From positions 62,001 through 126,000 of the forward strand of contig CAYRFE010000001.1 of the NCBI GenBank assembly GCA_964423645.1: a stretch of 64,000 bases of DNA, in the 5' to 3' direction. Positions 9,701 through 19,387 of this stretch are shown here, one piece after another. A program made the translations under genes and the position numbers. Origin of the DNA: CAYRFE01 sp964423645 [NCBI: uncultured bacterium]. GTDB taxonomy: Bacteria; Macinerneyibacteriota; Macinerneyibacteria; Macinerneyibacteriales. Below the pieces are notes generated by a model. It was not told where the DNA came from, made no database searches, and saw nothing but the letters and a program-made list of their open reading frames with translations. How positions within the stretch are numbered: the stretch's first letter is position 1; each line of letters starts with the position of its first letter.

Positions 9701-10282
9701 AAAAAGGATCGCCGAACTTACATAGATTGACATCATTTTACGTGTATATAAACCGGCGGCAAAGAAAAATGCCGATATGAAAAATACATTCGGAAGTACG
9801 GTTGTAAAATAAGGTTGAATGTACATTGCATAATTTTGAGGACCCAGCGTGTCCGGTTTTATATACGGCATGAGTGTTGCCACCCATGATCCCAGCAATG
9901 TACCACTCATAACGAGGCTGCTGGTGAGAAACGAAGCCGTGAAACGACCGCCGAAATAACCAAGTTTTGAGACAGGCGTGGTGAACAAAAGCGGGTACGA
10001 CCGTTCTTCAAAATCGCGACACGCTGCATTGCCCGCTATTGCCGTTACAATGAATAGCCCGAAGTACGTTAAAAAATTCGACAGTATGAAAATTGTTATG
10101 GGTGTATTGATGAATACTTTGCCTTGTCCTGCCGGGCCGATATGTACGGTGGCACCGGAAAATGCTCCGCCTACCGCACTCATTGCAAGGAACGCAAAGC
10201 CGAACATCATAAGCCAGTAAAGGTAGGTGGAAACACGTGAAAACTTATTTTTCAATTCATACAGCAGTATTTCTTTAAACAT
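6704..10282 (-). CDS. ABC-2 type permease fused to M1-family aminopeptidase domain
   Basis: 1192 aa. The first 600 residues or so hold two blocks of transmembrane helices of ABC-2/exporter type (TM helices at roughly 15-40, 60-80, 105-130, 155-200, 250-270, then again from 330), separated by a basic linker near 280-310. From about residue 640 the protein is extracytoplasmic and M1-like, with HEMAH at 938-942 and the downstream glutamate in LMSEVFSQYSALM, the zinc ligands of the gluzincin fold. This permease/M1 architecture is known in several phyla but its substrate is not. It overlaps the ATPase gene upstream by 8 bases, so the two are translationally coupled and form one transporter. Peptide or protein processing during export is an inference. 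Confidence 0.87.
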   Translation of the reverse strand: MFKEILLYELKNKFSRVSTYLYWLMMFGFAFLAMSAVGGAFSGATVHIGPAGQGKVFINTPITIFILSNFLTYFGLFIVTAIAGNAACRDFEERSYPLLFTTPVSKLGYFGGRFTASFLTSSLVMSGTLLGSWVATLMPYIKPDTLGPQNYAMYIQPYFTTVLPNVFFISAFFFAAGLYTRKMMSIYVSSAILFMGYLIGTSIVSQIKQRLVASLIEPFGLFAASTVTEYWTVHDINSRLVPFSSYLLYNRILWIMIACTVLIIAYRQFTLKIQKTPKEKTKKTTTHSQPTIIPANRPKVTQHFSWWGNLKNWSSLLKIYLLTILKNKFFAVFAFIGIVFMLYVASTAGEMYETQIYPVTWAMLDVASGSFTMFMLLIIVFYAGELVWFERRTNSAKFIDALPHPDWVPFSAKIGTLFVIIAIFQAIVMVSGMLIQTFKGYFNYEPMLYITSLFGLQMPAYWLYATLAISIQTIANNKYAGHFYVIFILFIKKFIAQFGLEHSLYRIYDLPHHTYSDMNGFGNSWQPWLTYLFYWALFTLLIALLAYAFRIRGEVAMGRHRLCQALHRFSGSFRMTGVISCAIWVVVGGYIFYNTNILNTFTTSYDGEIKQKEYEVLYKKYEKYPQLRITDIKVHVELYPSEKRFTADGIYTLKNKRTVPVSEIIIQNAFHYSSFEYTFGREVSRTVFDEKHGFMIYTLKEPMQPGETCTMNFKIMSEPKGFTHDGVNSRVMANGTFINSGYFPSLGYNTQGELQSDKYRKKHALEPKERMASIDDMNARMNTYISNDSDWVTYDVTIGTEKGQIAVAPGNLLEHRTEGDREYYRYSPQRTVLHFYAICSADYTITKDVWNDVAIEIYHDKKHPYNVQRMIDSVKKSLDYYTTHFSPYPDKVIRIVEFPRYANYAQSFPTMIPYSESVGFIAKVTTGKVDYPFNITAHEMAHQWWAHQVIGGNVQGVTLMSEVFSQYSALMVTAKEQGTKITNKYLRYDIDSYLRARSREIKKELPLYLNENQGYLHYQKGVLVMNCLQHYIGEERINKAMAEYCKTTAFQEPPYTISTDFITILRKHVQPEYQQLVTDLLEKITLYDFEIKKVIGEKKSDTEFSVTLTMSATKKYADEKGEETDATITEPVTIVVYNDKEEELYRKKHMIQGNDVTLVLELTQKPASVVIDPDYLFIDRDLQNNTKNVTIK

Positions 10283-11165
10283 GAGAAGTCTCCGAAGTTG
10301 TCAGATGAATTTGTGAAAAGTAGACGTCCTCAAGTGTCGGTTCGATTGTACTGAAGCCGTGGCCGGGATCTTTTTCGCTGAAAATGGTCATATACACTTT
10401 TCCTGCAAAAAGTGTTTCGGAAATTATATTATATGCTTCGCGATAACTTTCTCGTTCATTTTTTTCGACCAGTTTTCGCCATACATTGCCGTGCAAATTT
10501 TTCATGGTGTTGAGTGGTTCATCAACAAGCAAAAGCTCTCCCTTATTGATGATCGCCATGCGTTGACACAGATCACTGACATCATCAACAATATGGGTTG
10601 AAAGAATGACGACGATCTGTTCACCGATCTCGCTTAAAAGATTATGAAAACGATTGCGTTCTTCAGGATCAAGTCCTGCGGTAGGTTCGTCGACGATGAT
10701 CAACTTAGGATTTCCTATCAATGCTTGTGCGATACCGAATCGCTGTTTCATACCGCCTGAAAAAGTATCAAGCTTTTTATTTCGCGCGTGATAAAGATTC
10801 GTGTGATTCAAAAGATACGCGACAGTGTCGCGGCGCTCTTTCAGATTGGCAATCCCCTTTAACGTGGCTATATGATCAAGAAATGTCTCCGCGGTCACAT
10901 GCGACGGCACGCCGAATTCCTGAGGAAGATACCCGAGCTGTGCACGAAGCGCGAGATTGTTGTTCACTATATTTATTCCGTTGAAAGTGATGCTTCCCGT
11001 GTCCGGATCTTGAAGTGTCGCAATCGTACGCATGAGAGTGGATTTACCTGCGCCGTTTGGCCCCAATAGGCCGAACATACCTTCATTGATTTTGAGAGAG
11101 ATGTTTCGTAACGCTTGAACCCCGTTTTCATACGTTTTGCTGACATTAGAAATAACCAACTCCAT
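10275..11165 (-). CDS. ABC transporter ATP-binding subunit
   Basis: 296 aa from ATG 11165, chosen because AAAGGAG lies 8 bases upstream and the protein starts MELVISNVSKTYENG as usual for the family; the frame stays open upstream. Walker A is GLLGPNGAGKST, the signature FSGGMKQRFGIAQAL, Walker B LIIVDEPTAGLDP, followed by the switch histidine in ILSTH. The C-terminal 70 residues resemble the extension seen in ABC-2 exporter ATPases. It energises the permease/M1 fusion encoded by the overlapping downstream gene. Confidence 0.93.
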   Translation of the reverse strand: MELVISNVSKTYENGVQALRNISLKINEGMFGLLGPNGAGKSTLMRTIATLQDPDTGSITFNGINIVNNNLALRAQLGYLPQEFGVPSHVTAETFLDHIATLKGIANLKERRDTVAYLLNHTNLYHARNKKLDTFSGGMKQRFGIAQALIGNPKLIIVDEPTAGLDPEERNRFHNLLSEIGEQIVVILSTHIVDDVSDLCQRMAIINKGELLLVDEPLNTMKNLHGNVWRKLVEKNERESYREAYNIISETLFAGKVYMTIFSEKDPGHGFSTIEPTLEDVYFSQIHLTTSETSHV

Positions 11166-11418
11166 ACTTAAGCTCCTTTCATGTTTCAAACCGCGTAAGT
11201 GATACCTATAAGACAATCGTACATGTGAAAAAGTTCCATTTTTCGGCAAAAAATAATTTTTTCTACACGCTCCTGTCTTGATCATAATCATGCTTACACA
11301 TACATAAAATATTTTGCTTAGATGGTTTTCGGAGATAAATCGATAATGATAAGATTTTAATGTTGACGTGCGCTGAGTGCCATTGTTTTGAGAGCGATAC
11401 CGTGCGGTATGTATTACC

Positions 11419-11446
11419 TTGAAAAGTAGGTGATATGTGCTATAGT
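11419..11446 (+). promoter_or_regulatory. Promoter upstream of the tpiA remnant and TPR gene
   Basis: TTGAAA (11419-11424), 16-base spacer, TATAGT (11441-11446). It points into the pseudogene at 11507 and the intact TPR gene at 11818, with no terminator between, so it probably drives the TPR gene through a leader holding the remnant. Confidence 0.6.
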
Positions 11447-11506
11447 TGTAATGCAGATGGTTTTATTGTCATCGCAATGAAGCAGAATGAGTTCTAAAGG
11501 CGTCGT

Positions 11507-11807
11507 ATGGAAATAACTATTGGGGTCATTATGACAATGATGGTATTAAGTTGTTTTGTTGTTGTTTTTATGTGCGTTACGGTTGGAGCGGACGAAGTAC
11601 ACGCGACGTTACAGGCTTCTGCAAAGATGCTGTACGAAACGGATTTTGCAGGTAATGTACGAATTTTATACGGCGGAAGCGTAAAGGTTGATAATGTCAA
11701 AGGTTTGTCGGAACAACCTGATAAACGGGGCTTTCTTCAGCGGTTCTTTCTTGAAAGTCGCCGATTTTTCGGAAGTGTGTAAAATTACTTCTGAAATAAT
11801 AAAATAG
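11507..11807 (+). pseudogene. tpiA: Triosephosphate isomerase 3'-end remnant, frameshifted
   Basis: An open frame of 91 codons starts at 11507 with a hydrophobic stretch unrelated to TIM, then from about 11585 reads as the TIM C-terminus: ADEVHATLQASAKMLY and VRILYGGSVKVDNVKGL, the phosphate-binding loop near the enzyme's end, then QPD. After 11722 the similarity moves to another frame: the codons from 11721 read INGAFFSGSFLKVADFSEV and CKITSEIIK and stop at 11805-11807, matching the last TIM helix. Restoring two bases at about 11722 would rejoin the frames. Roughly the first 180 residues of TIM, including the catalytic lysine, histidine and glutamate, are absent. The remnant ends on the ribosome binding site of the next gene. 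A small membrane peptide could still be made from the 11507 start, but I see no sign of selection for it. Confidence 0.8.
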
Positions 11808-11817
11808 GAGGTAAGAA

Positions 11818-12933
11818 ATGCATCGGTATTTATGTCTGTTATTTGCGGTGGTTACACTTATGACATCACTTTGGGCCGAAAAAAAATCGTTTGTACGGGA
11901 ATATACATATCAAGCGAGCGAGGTTGACAGCAAAATCTCAGCACGGACAATCGCTCTTGAACAGGTACAACGCGCTCTTTTAGAAGAATGCGGTGTTTAT
12001 CTTGAAAGTAACACAGAAGTTGTCAATTATCAACTCACCAAAGATGAAATCAAAGTAATGACAGCAGGTACGGTTGAGACGAAGATTCTTGATGAAAAGT
12101 GGGACGGTGTTAATTACTGGTTAAATGCCGAGATGATCGTTGATCCGGATGATGTGGTAAAATCTATAGAAGCGTTACGTGATAATACTGATACGCTACA
12201 GAAAATGACCGAACTTCAACGGCAAAACGACGACGCAATGAAACAAATCGAAGATTTAAAAAAGAAATTGGACGCTGGCGAACATACTGATCCGAAACAA
12301 AAAGAAAAAGACAAAACGGAATATACTGCGCTGGTCAATACATTCCAAAAAACATCGTTAAATAAAGAGTTGTCGCTTCTCATGGCTTCACGTAAATTTA
12401 ATGAGGCGTATAAAAAAGCTGATGAAATGCTCGCGCACGACCCTGCTAATATCGATGCATTGTTTATTCGCGGTACCGCATTTGTGGAACTCGGCAAGTA
12501 TGAACAGGCAAAAGACGATTTTACTACAATCAAAAAGCTGTCAAAAGACGACAAAGTTACTCTTTCATTGGTAAATTTGGGATATGGCACGATAATGATG
12601 AAGGAGAATGATTTTCCCAAGGCATTAACGCTGTTCAATGAGGCATTGACACAGAATCCTAAAATGGTTTTTATTTTATTCAACCGAGCAGAAGTATTAT
12701 ATAAACTAGGGAAATATCAGGACGCTATGAGTGATATCGAAGCGTTCGTGCGAGTAAAAAGAAAATCGGCGAACGGTTTTTATCTTCGCGGCTTGATAGC
12801 GGAAAAAAACCGCATGATGCTTAAAGCACGGCAATCAATGGAACAAGCCGCAAAACTCGGGCATCCCGACGCCAAAAAATGGCTGAAAGAAAATAAAAAT
12901 ATTGAGAAATTAAAAACCCCTAAACGACCGTAA
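11818..12933 (+). CDS. Exported TPR protein with conserved N-terminal domain (paralogue of the gene at 52579)
   Basis: 371 aa, AGGAGG six bases before the start. Signal peptide HRYLCLLFAVVTLMTSLWA. Residues of about 22-125 form a domain shared with the protein at 52579: FVREYTYQASEVDSK, ALLEECGVYLES, LTKDEI, EKWDGVNYWLNAEM. A coiled coil follows (about 130-165), then TPR repeats (about 195-345: LLMASRKFNEAYKKADEML, ALFIRGTAFVELGKYEQA, PKALTLFNEALTQNPK). The N-terminal domain occurs in envelope proteins of several phyla but I know no function for it. TPRs suggest a scaffold role in the periplasm. A hairpin terminator follows. Confidence 0.8.
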   Translation: MHRYLCLLFAVVTLMTSLWAEKKSFVREYTYQASEVDSKISARTIALEQVQRALLEECGVYLESNTEVVNYQLTKDEIKVMTAGTVETKILDEKWDGVNYWLNAEMIVDPDDVVKSIEALRDNTDTLQKMTELQRQNDDAMKQIEDLKKKLDAGEHTDPKQKEKDKTEYTALVNTFQKTSLNKELSLLMASRKFNEAYKKADEMLAHDPANIDALFIRGTAFVELGKYEQAKDDFTTIKKLSKDDKVTLSLVNLGYGTIMMKENDFPKALTLFNEALTQNPKMVFILFNRAEVLYKLGKYQDAMSDIEAFVRVKRKSANGFYLRGLIAEKNRMMLKARQSMEQAAKLGHPDAKKWLKENKNIEKLKTPKRP

Positions 12934-12938
12934 TTCAC

Positions 12939-12972
12939 ATGCGGAGAAGGATGACTTCTCCGCATTTCATTT
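12939..12972 (+). terminator. Terminator after TPR gene
   Basis: Perfect 11-bp stem ATGCGGAGAAG (12939-12949) and CTTCTCCGCAT (12955-12965), 5-base loop, then a broken T-rich tail TTCATTTC. It begins six bases after the stop codon. Confidence 0.8.
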
Positions 12973-13040
12973 CATCATCTCAATGTATCTTTTCATGAGA
13001 ACAAATACAGTTGCGGGTATCCACATCAAGAAACACAGGG

Positions 13041-13359
13041 TTAGACCTTTGCAAAACTACCGTATTTTGAATGTGTGCTCACCCTAAATTGTTATATAAT
13101 GGGGGACTTCATCTTTCGAAAACAACGATAATTGAGTAATTTTTAATCTAAATGGGTCAAATTCCCCGAAGCTTGCTTCGGCTTTGCTATTATAGTTTTG
13201 TTATTATAAGGGGTGTGGGGACGAAGTCCCCACTATATTAGAAAATAAGCCCCTCCCAAATTCAAAGGGAGGGGTTTGGGGTGGGCAAACAAATACAGTA
13301 TTTTTTGGGGAGATACCCCGTAGCTTGCTGCGGGGTAGTTCATTTTTGCAAAGATCTAA
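13041..13359. repeat. Module B repeat, composite copy with inverted ends
   Basis: The left end reads TTAGACCTTTGCAAAAC and the right end is its near-complement (TTTTTGCAAAGATCTAA, 15 of 17 matches), so the block looks like a small non-coding mobile element. Its right two thirds (from 13141, TTTTAATC) hold a chain of hairpins: CCGAAGCTTGCTTCGG, GGGGACGAAGTCCCC (13217-13231), CCCTCCC with GGGAGGG, and TACCCCGTAGC/GCTGCGGGGTA (13314-13337). Its left part (about 13065-13125) is a partial copy in the opposite orientation. Further copies lie at 38944, 45503, 45803, 49133, 50128 and 53717. No transposase gene is present. Confidence 0.8.
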
Positions 13360-13423
13360 TGGTATAATTCGATCGAATTACGATGAGTGATCCTGCGTTT
13401 TTGATGAGCATTTCCTATGTCTA

Positions 13424-13837
13424 TCATACGGCGTACGCAAGATTGGTTCGTAAAAACGCGAATACGTTGTCTGCTTCGGGATACTCCCGTTACGGGTCTG
13501 CGAAATCAAACGTAAAAAGCAAATACGCACGTATGCTCATTTTCGCGACTCTCATGGTATACGATTCGATCGCAGGTAACACATCTCTCGAAATAGTTAT
13601 TGTATTCGTTTTTACGATTGCGGACAATGCATAGGAAAGCAGCAATTTCAGCTCTTTCAGTTCAATTTCTGAGGTATAGTGCCCGTAAATTCCGCATAAA
13701 CTGATAATCAGTTCATGGGGTAAATCACGAGCAATACCATGAAACACTCCGGCAATATACGCTTCTTCATCATCAACACCGAATCGCTTGGAAAAAGCAT
13801 CCGTCTCATGTGTAACGGAACGGCTCGAAAGGTGCAA
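13424..13837 (-). pseudogene. yqeK: Decayed yqeK-like HD-domain hydrolase
   Basis: The minus strand from 13837 reads as a YqeK-family protein: THETDAFSKRFGVDDEEAY, then IAGVFHGIARDLPHE where the family has LLHDIAKDLP, and at the end YLLFTFDFADP for the family's FVADYIEP. The HD metal pair has become HG, the LLHG-type histidine and the YHT motif are gone (LLSY, ESYT), and a TAA at 13490-13492 interrupts the frame, after which similarity goes on in the same frame (REYPEADNVFAFLRTNLAYA) to a TGA at 13424. The N-terminus is also short. Intact YqeK hydrolyses diadenosine tetraphosphate and usually sits beside nadD and rsfS, neither of which is here. I conclude an inactivated gene, with a short product conceivable but unlikely to work. 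Confidence 0.75.
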
Positions 13838-13927
13838 ATGCAGGTGGCTGAAAATAAAAAAATGCAGACATCATTTTGATTCATTATAATGATTGAAAAA
13901 AGCACTCTTTTCCTTTACAATGAACCC

Positions 13928-14515
13928 ATGAAAATAGGCAAAGGATTATTTAAAGGCAAAACCCTTATTTCAGCACCGTTGCCCAATCTCAGACCGACGT
14001 TGGGACGTGTTAAAGAAACGTTTTTCGGTATTATCGAGAATTACGCTGATTTTGACGATGCTGTAGTGTGTGATTTTTTTTCGGGCACAGGCAATCTCGG
14101 ACTTGAGTCGGTGAGTCGCGGAGCACGTACCGTTTATTTCATCGAAAACAATAAGGACAGTTTAAGCCTTGTCAAACAAAACATTGCTCTCTGCAAATCT
14201 GAGACAAAATCTTCAATTATTTTTCAAGATGTGTTCAGTGCCGTTGACACTCTCGTGAGGCAAGCCGTACATGCCGACATAGTCATTTTAGATCCGCCGT
14301 TTCGGCAGGATTATATGAATCGTTTATTTGCACATCCGCAGTTCCATCTCATTATACATCCTTCGGGTATTCTCGCGTGTGAGGTGGAACGAAATTATAC
14401 TATCCAATTTGATGATTCGTTGTGGACATTGCTTAAAGAACGCCAGATGGCTGAAAGCATGCTTTATTTCCTAAGGAGGAATGATGAAAAAAGCAATATA
14501 CCCGGGGACATTTGA
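13928..14515 (+). CDS. rsmD: 16S rRNA (guanine966-N2)-methyltransferase RsmD
   Basis: 195 aa from ATG 13928, chosen because KIGKGLFKGKTL is the usual RsmD N-terminus; an upstream ATG at 13889 adds 13 unrelated residues. Class I methyltransferase fold: RPTLGRVKETFFGII, SAM-binding motif CDFFSGTGNLGLESVSRGA, then the catalytic LDPPF. It methylates G966 of 16S rRNA in the 30S subunit. Its end overlaps coaD by about 30 bases; rsmD-coaD is a very common pair, and here it opens a long plus-strand run. Confidence 0.92.
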   Translation: MKIGKGLFKGKTLISAPLPNLRPTLGRVKETFFGIIENYADFDDAVVCDFFSGTGNLGLESVSRGARTVYFIENNKDSLSLVKQNIALCKSETKSSIIFQDVFSAVDTLVRQAVHADIVILDPPFRQDYMNRLFAHPQFHLIIHPSGILACEVERNYTIQFDDSLWTLLKERQMAESMLYFLRRNDEKSNIPGDI

Positions 14516-14963
14516 CCCAATCACGCTCGGGCACGTGGATATAATTGCCCGGAGTTTGCGAATATTTGACGAACTTATTGTTGCAGTGGCACGTAATGAA
14601 AAAAAACGTCCGATGTTTTCACTCGACGATCGTGTCGCCATGATTCGTGATGCATTTCCTGGAGAAAAACGTATCATCGTGCGTGGTTTTGAAGAACTGA
14701 CAGTCGATTTTGCCGCACAACATAATATTTCAACGATCATAAGAGGGTTACGTGCAGTTTCAGATTTTGAATACGAATTCCAGATCGCGCTTACAAATCG
14801 CCAGCTTAATGATACGATAGAAACAATATTTATGATGCCGTCGCTTGAATATGTATATCTGAATTCCACGATTGTTCGAGAATTGGCATCGATGAAGACC
14901 CCGATCACTCAATTTGTGACACCGAATGTTGAAAAAAGACTGCGTGAGTTATTTGAATACTGA
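14484..14963 (+). CDS. coaD: Pantetheine-phosphate adenylyltransferase
   Basis: 159 aa from ATG 14484; the adjacent ATG at 14481 lies only one base after AGGAGG, so the second is better spaced. Nucleotidyltransferase motifs are complete: YPGTFDPITLGHVDII (with the TxGH-type site), RGFEELTVDFA, IIRGLRAVSDFEYE, and the LNSTIVRELA helix. It makes dephospho-CoA from phosphopantetheine and ATP. The next CoA enzyme, dephospho-CoA kinase, is found as part of a fusion at 29199. Confidence 0.95.
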   Translation: MKKAIYPGTFDPITLGHVDIIARSLRIFDELIVAVARNEKKRPMFSLDDRVAMIRDAFPGEKRIIVRGFEELTVDFAAQHNISTIIRGLRAVSDFEYEFQIALTNRQLNDTIETIFMMPSLEYVYLNSTIVRELASMKTPITQFVTPNVEKRLRELFEY

Positions 14964-14970
14964 AGTGATC

Positions 14971-15436
14971 ATGCTTATAGGCTTCTCAGGTGTCGGGAAA
15001 TCGTTTTGGGGCGCATATATTGCGCGCACACTCGGACGGTCTTTTTATGATTCCGACTCGGAAATTGAAAAAAGAGAAAAAATGTCTGTCAGTGATGTGT
15101 TTGCACAATACGGAGAAGTATATTTTCGTCAGCAGGAATATGCGGTGCTATCAGAGTTAGTCACGTATCGACCATGTGTTATTGCTACCGGTGGCGGTGC
15201 GATCGAGCATCAGAAGTTCCATATTTTGACACATAATGTGCATGTATGGTTTCTCAATGAGACTCGTGAGATAATCGAATCACGTTTGGATACAACCGCT
15301 GTCGTCGCTCGCCCGCTATGGAATGATCGCGTACAATTGTGGGACCGTCGGTATCCGCTTTACATGCAATATGCGGATTTTGTATCTCATGCCGACGAAA
15401 TGTCGATCATAGGACATGTTCGGGAGTTGCAATCTC

Positions 15437-15444
<8 letters not shown>
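14971..15444 (+). CDS. aroK: Shikimate kinase
   Basis: 157 aa from ATG 14971, with a possible GTG two codons earlier; there is no strong ribosome binding site, so coupling to coaD seven bases upstream is likely. Walker A GFSGVGKSFWG, shikimate-binding DSDSEIEKRE, FRQQEYAVL, and IATGGGAIE are all seen; the lid carries RPLWNDR. It phosphorylates shikimate on the way to chorismate and is followed by aroB, also of the shikimate pathway, with an 8-base overlap. Confidence 0.9.
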
Positions 15445-17774
<2,330 letters not shown>

Positions 17775-17806
17775 GTGATCGATACTCAAGCGATGTAAAG
17801 GTGGTC

Positions 17807-19387
17807 ATGATGACGGACAAGCGGATGAAAGTATTGGTAGTTGATGATGAAGAGAGTTTGTGCGAGATCCTCATGGAGATACTCATCGAGCTGGGCTATG
17901 ATGTTGCCGGAGCACATGATGGCGTAGCCGCATTAGAAAAATTGAAGGATGATTCGGACATTGACATTGTCCTTACCGATATCAAAATGCCTCGGATGAA
18001 CGGACTTGAGCTTGTGCAACGACTTACCGAGAATTATCCCGATGTAATTTCCATTGTCATGACCGGTTATATTGATTCCGAGATAGTTGTTTCTGTTTTA
18101 CGAGCAGGGGCATACGATTTTATTCCGAAGCCGTATGATGCAAAAGCGATAAGTTTGATACTTGAACGAAGTGTCGGTAAACGTAAGATGGTTTTGGAGA
18201 ACAAGATGCTTCTCGTGGAATTGCAGGAGCTTAATACAAAATTGCGCGAACAATCCGAGCTTTTAAAAGAGAAAATCGTTATCGGAGATAAGATACTTGA
18301 AAGAAAATATAAAGAACTGAAGTATATCAACGATGTGAGTAAGGCTATAAATTCAACATTAGGATTTCGCGAGACATTACATTTTATACTTACGGTAGTT
18401 CGTGAAGTTGTTGAAGCTCAAACCGTCTCTATCATGCTACTGGATGACGACAAAAAATTCCTTACCGTTGTGGATACGATCGGCAAAGATGATGATATTG
18501 TCGGACAACGTATTCCGGTCGGAGAAGGTATTGCCGGGTGGGTTGCCGGGCATCGCGAACCATTTTTGATCAAAAACATTCAAAATGATCTGCCAAAAGA
18601 TTTCAAACGCAGTGCATACGAAGGTTATTCCGGTACATCATTTGTCAGTTTACCGTTGTCAACGGTGAAGCAAGGTGTCATCGGTGTGTTGAATCTTACC
18701 GACAAAACAGGTAATCAGCCATTTAATGAAGAAGACGTTGATGTTATGACGATTTTTGCCGAACAAGCGGCGGTTGCCATTGAAAACTCGATCGTTTATC
18801 AAAGTCTTGAGCAATATTATATTGAGACCATCCAATCATTAGCAAATGCGATCGAAGCGAAAGATGAATATACTCGCGGTCATTCGGAAAGAGTGACTAT
18901 TTATGCATTGGAATTGGCTGAGGTGTTGGGATATACCGAGGAGGGGTTACGTATTATTCGATTCGGCGGAATTTTACATGACGTAGGTAAAATAGCAATT
19001 GAACACGCGATTCTTGCCAAACCGTCAAAATTAACCGATGATGAGTTTGTCAGTATGAAAAAACATCCTGTGGTCGGCGCAGATATCGTTCAATCGATAA
19101 AATTTTTACAACCGTGTATAGAAATTATAAGAAATCATCATGAACGTCTTGACGGACGAGGCTATCCCGATCAAATGACAGGAGAATCCATTCCGGAAAA
19201 TGTAAGAATTGTAACGATTGCCGATGCGTTTGATGCAATGACCTCGAAACGCCCCTATCGTGAGGCATTGCCGCTTGATGAGGCTATACGGCGACTTCGA
19301 CTGGATGCCGGTACGCAATTTGATTCGGCATTGGTAGAGGTTTTCGTAGAAAAAGTTGTGCCGAATTTGAAATTTGGTGATATATGA
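17807..19387 (+). CDS. Response regulator: REC-GAF-HD-GYP cyclic-di-GMP phosphodiesterase
   Basis: 526 aa from ATG 17807 (AAAGGTGG upstream; a GTG at 17771 overlaps eno). Receiver domain at about 5-125 with VVDDEES, phospho-acceptor in VLTDIKMPRMNG, and the lysine in IPKPYD; coiled coil at about 125-175; GAF domain at about 185-325; HD-GYP domain at about 340-520 with HSERV, HDVGKIAIE, HHERLDGRGYP and DAFDAMTSKRPYR. The HD and GYP motifs are intact, so c-di-GMP hydrolysis is expected, controlled by phosphorylation and a GAF ligand. It opens the signalling block and overlaps the PP2C gene by ATGA. The histidine kinase at 28020 is a possible partner by position only. Confidence 0.93.
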   Translation: MMTDKRMKVLVVDDEESLCEILMEILIELGYDVAGAHDGVAALEKLKDDSDIDIVLTDIKMPRMNGLELVQRLTENYPDVISIVMTGYIDSEIVVSVLRAGAYDFIPKPYDAKAISLILERSVGKRKMVLENKMLLVELQELNTKLREQSELLKEKIVIGDKILERKYKELKYINDVSKAINSTLGFRETLHFILTVVREVVEAQTVSIMLLDDDKKFLTVVDTIGKDDDIVGQRIPVGEGIAGWVAGHREPFLIKNIQNDLPKDFKRSAYEGYSGTSFVSLPLSTVKQGVIGVLNLTDKTGNQPFNEEDVDVMTIFAEQAAVAIENSIVYQSLEQYYIETIQSLANAIEAKDEYTRGHSERVTIYALELAEVLGYTEEGLRIIRFGGILHDVGKIAIEHAILAKPSKLTDDEFVSMKKHPVVGADIVQSIKFLQPCIEIIRNHHERLDGRGYPDQMTGESIPENVRIVTIADAFDAMTSKRPYREALPLDEAIRRLRLDAGTQFDSALVEVFVEKVVPNLKFGDI

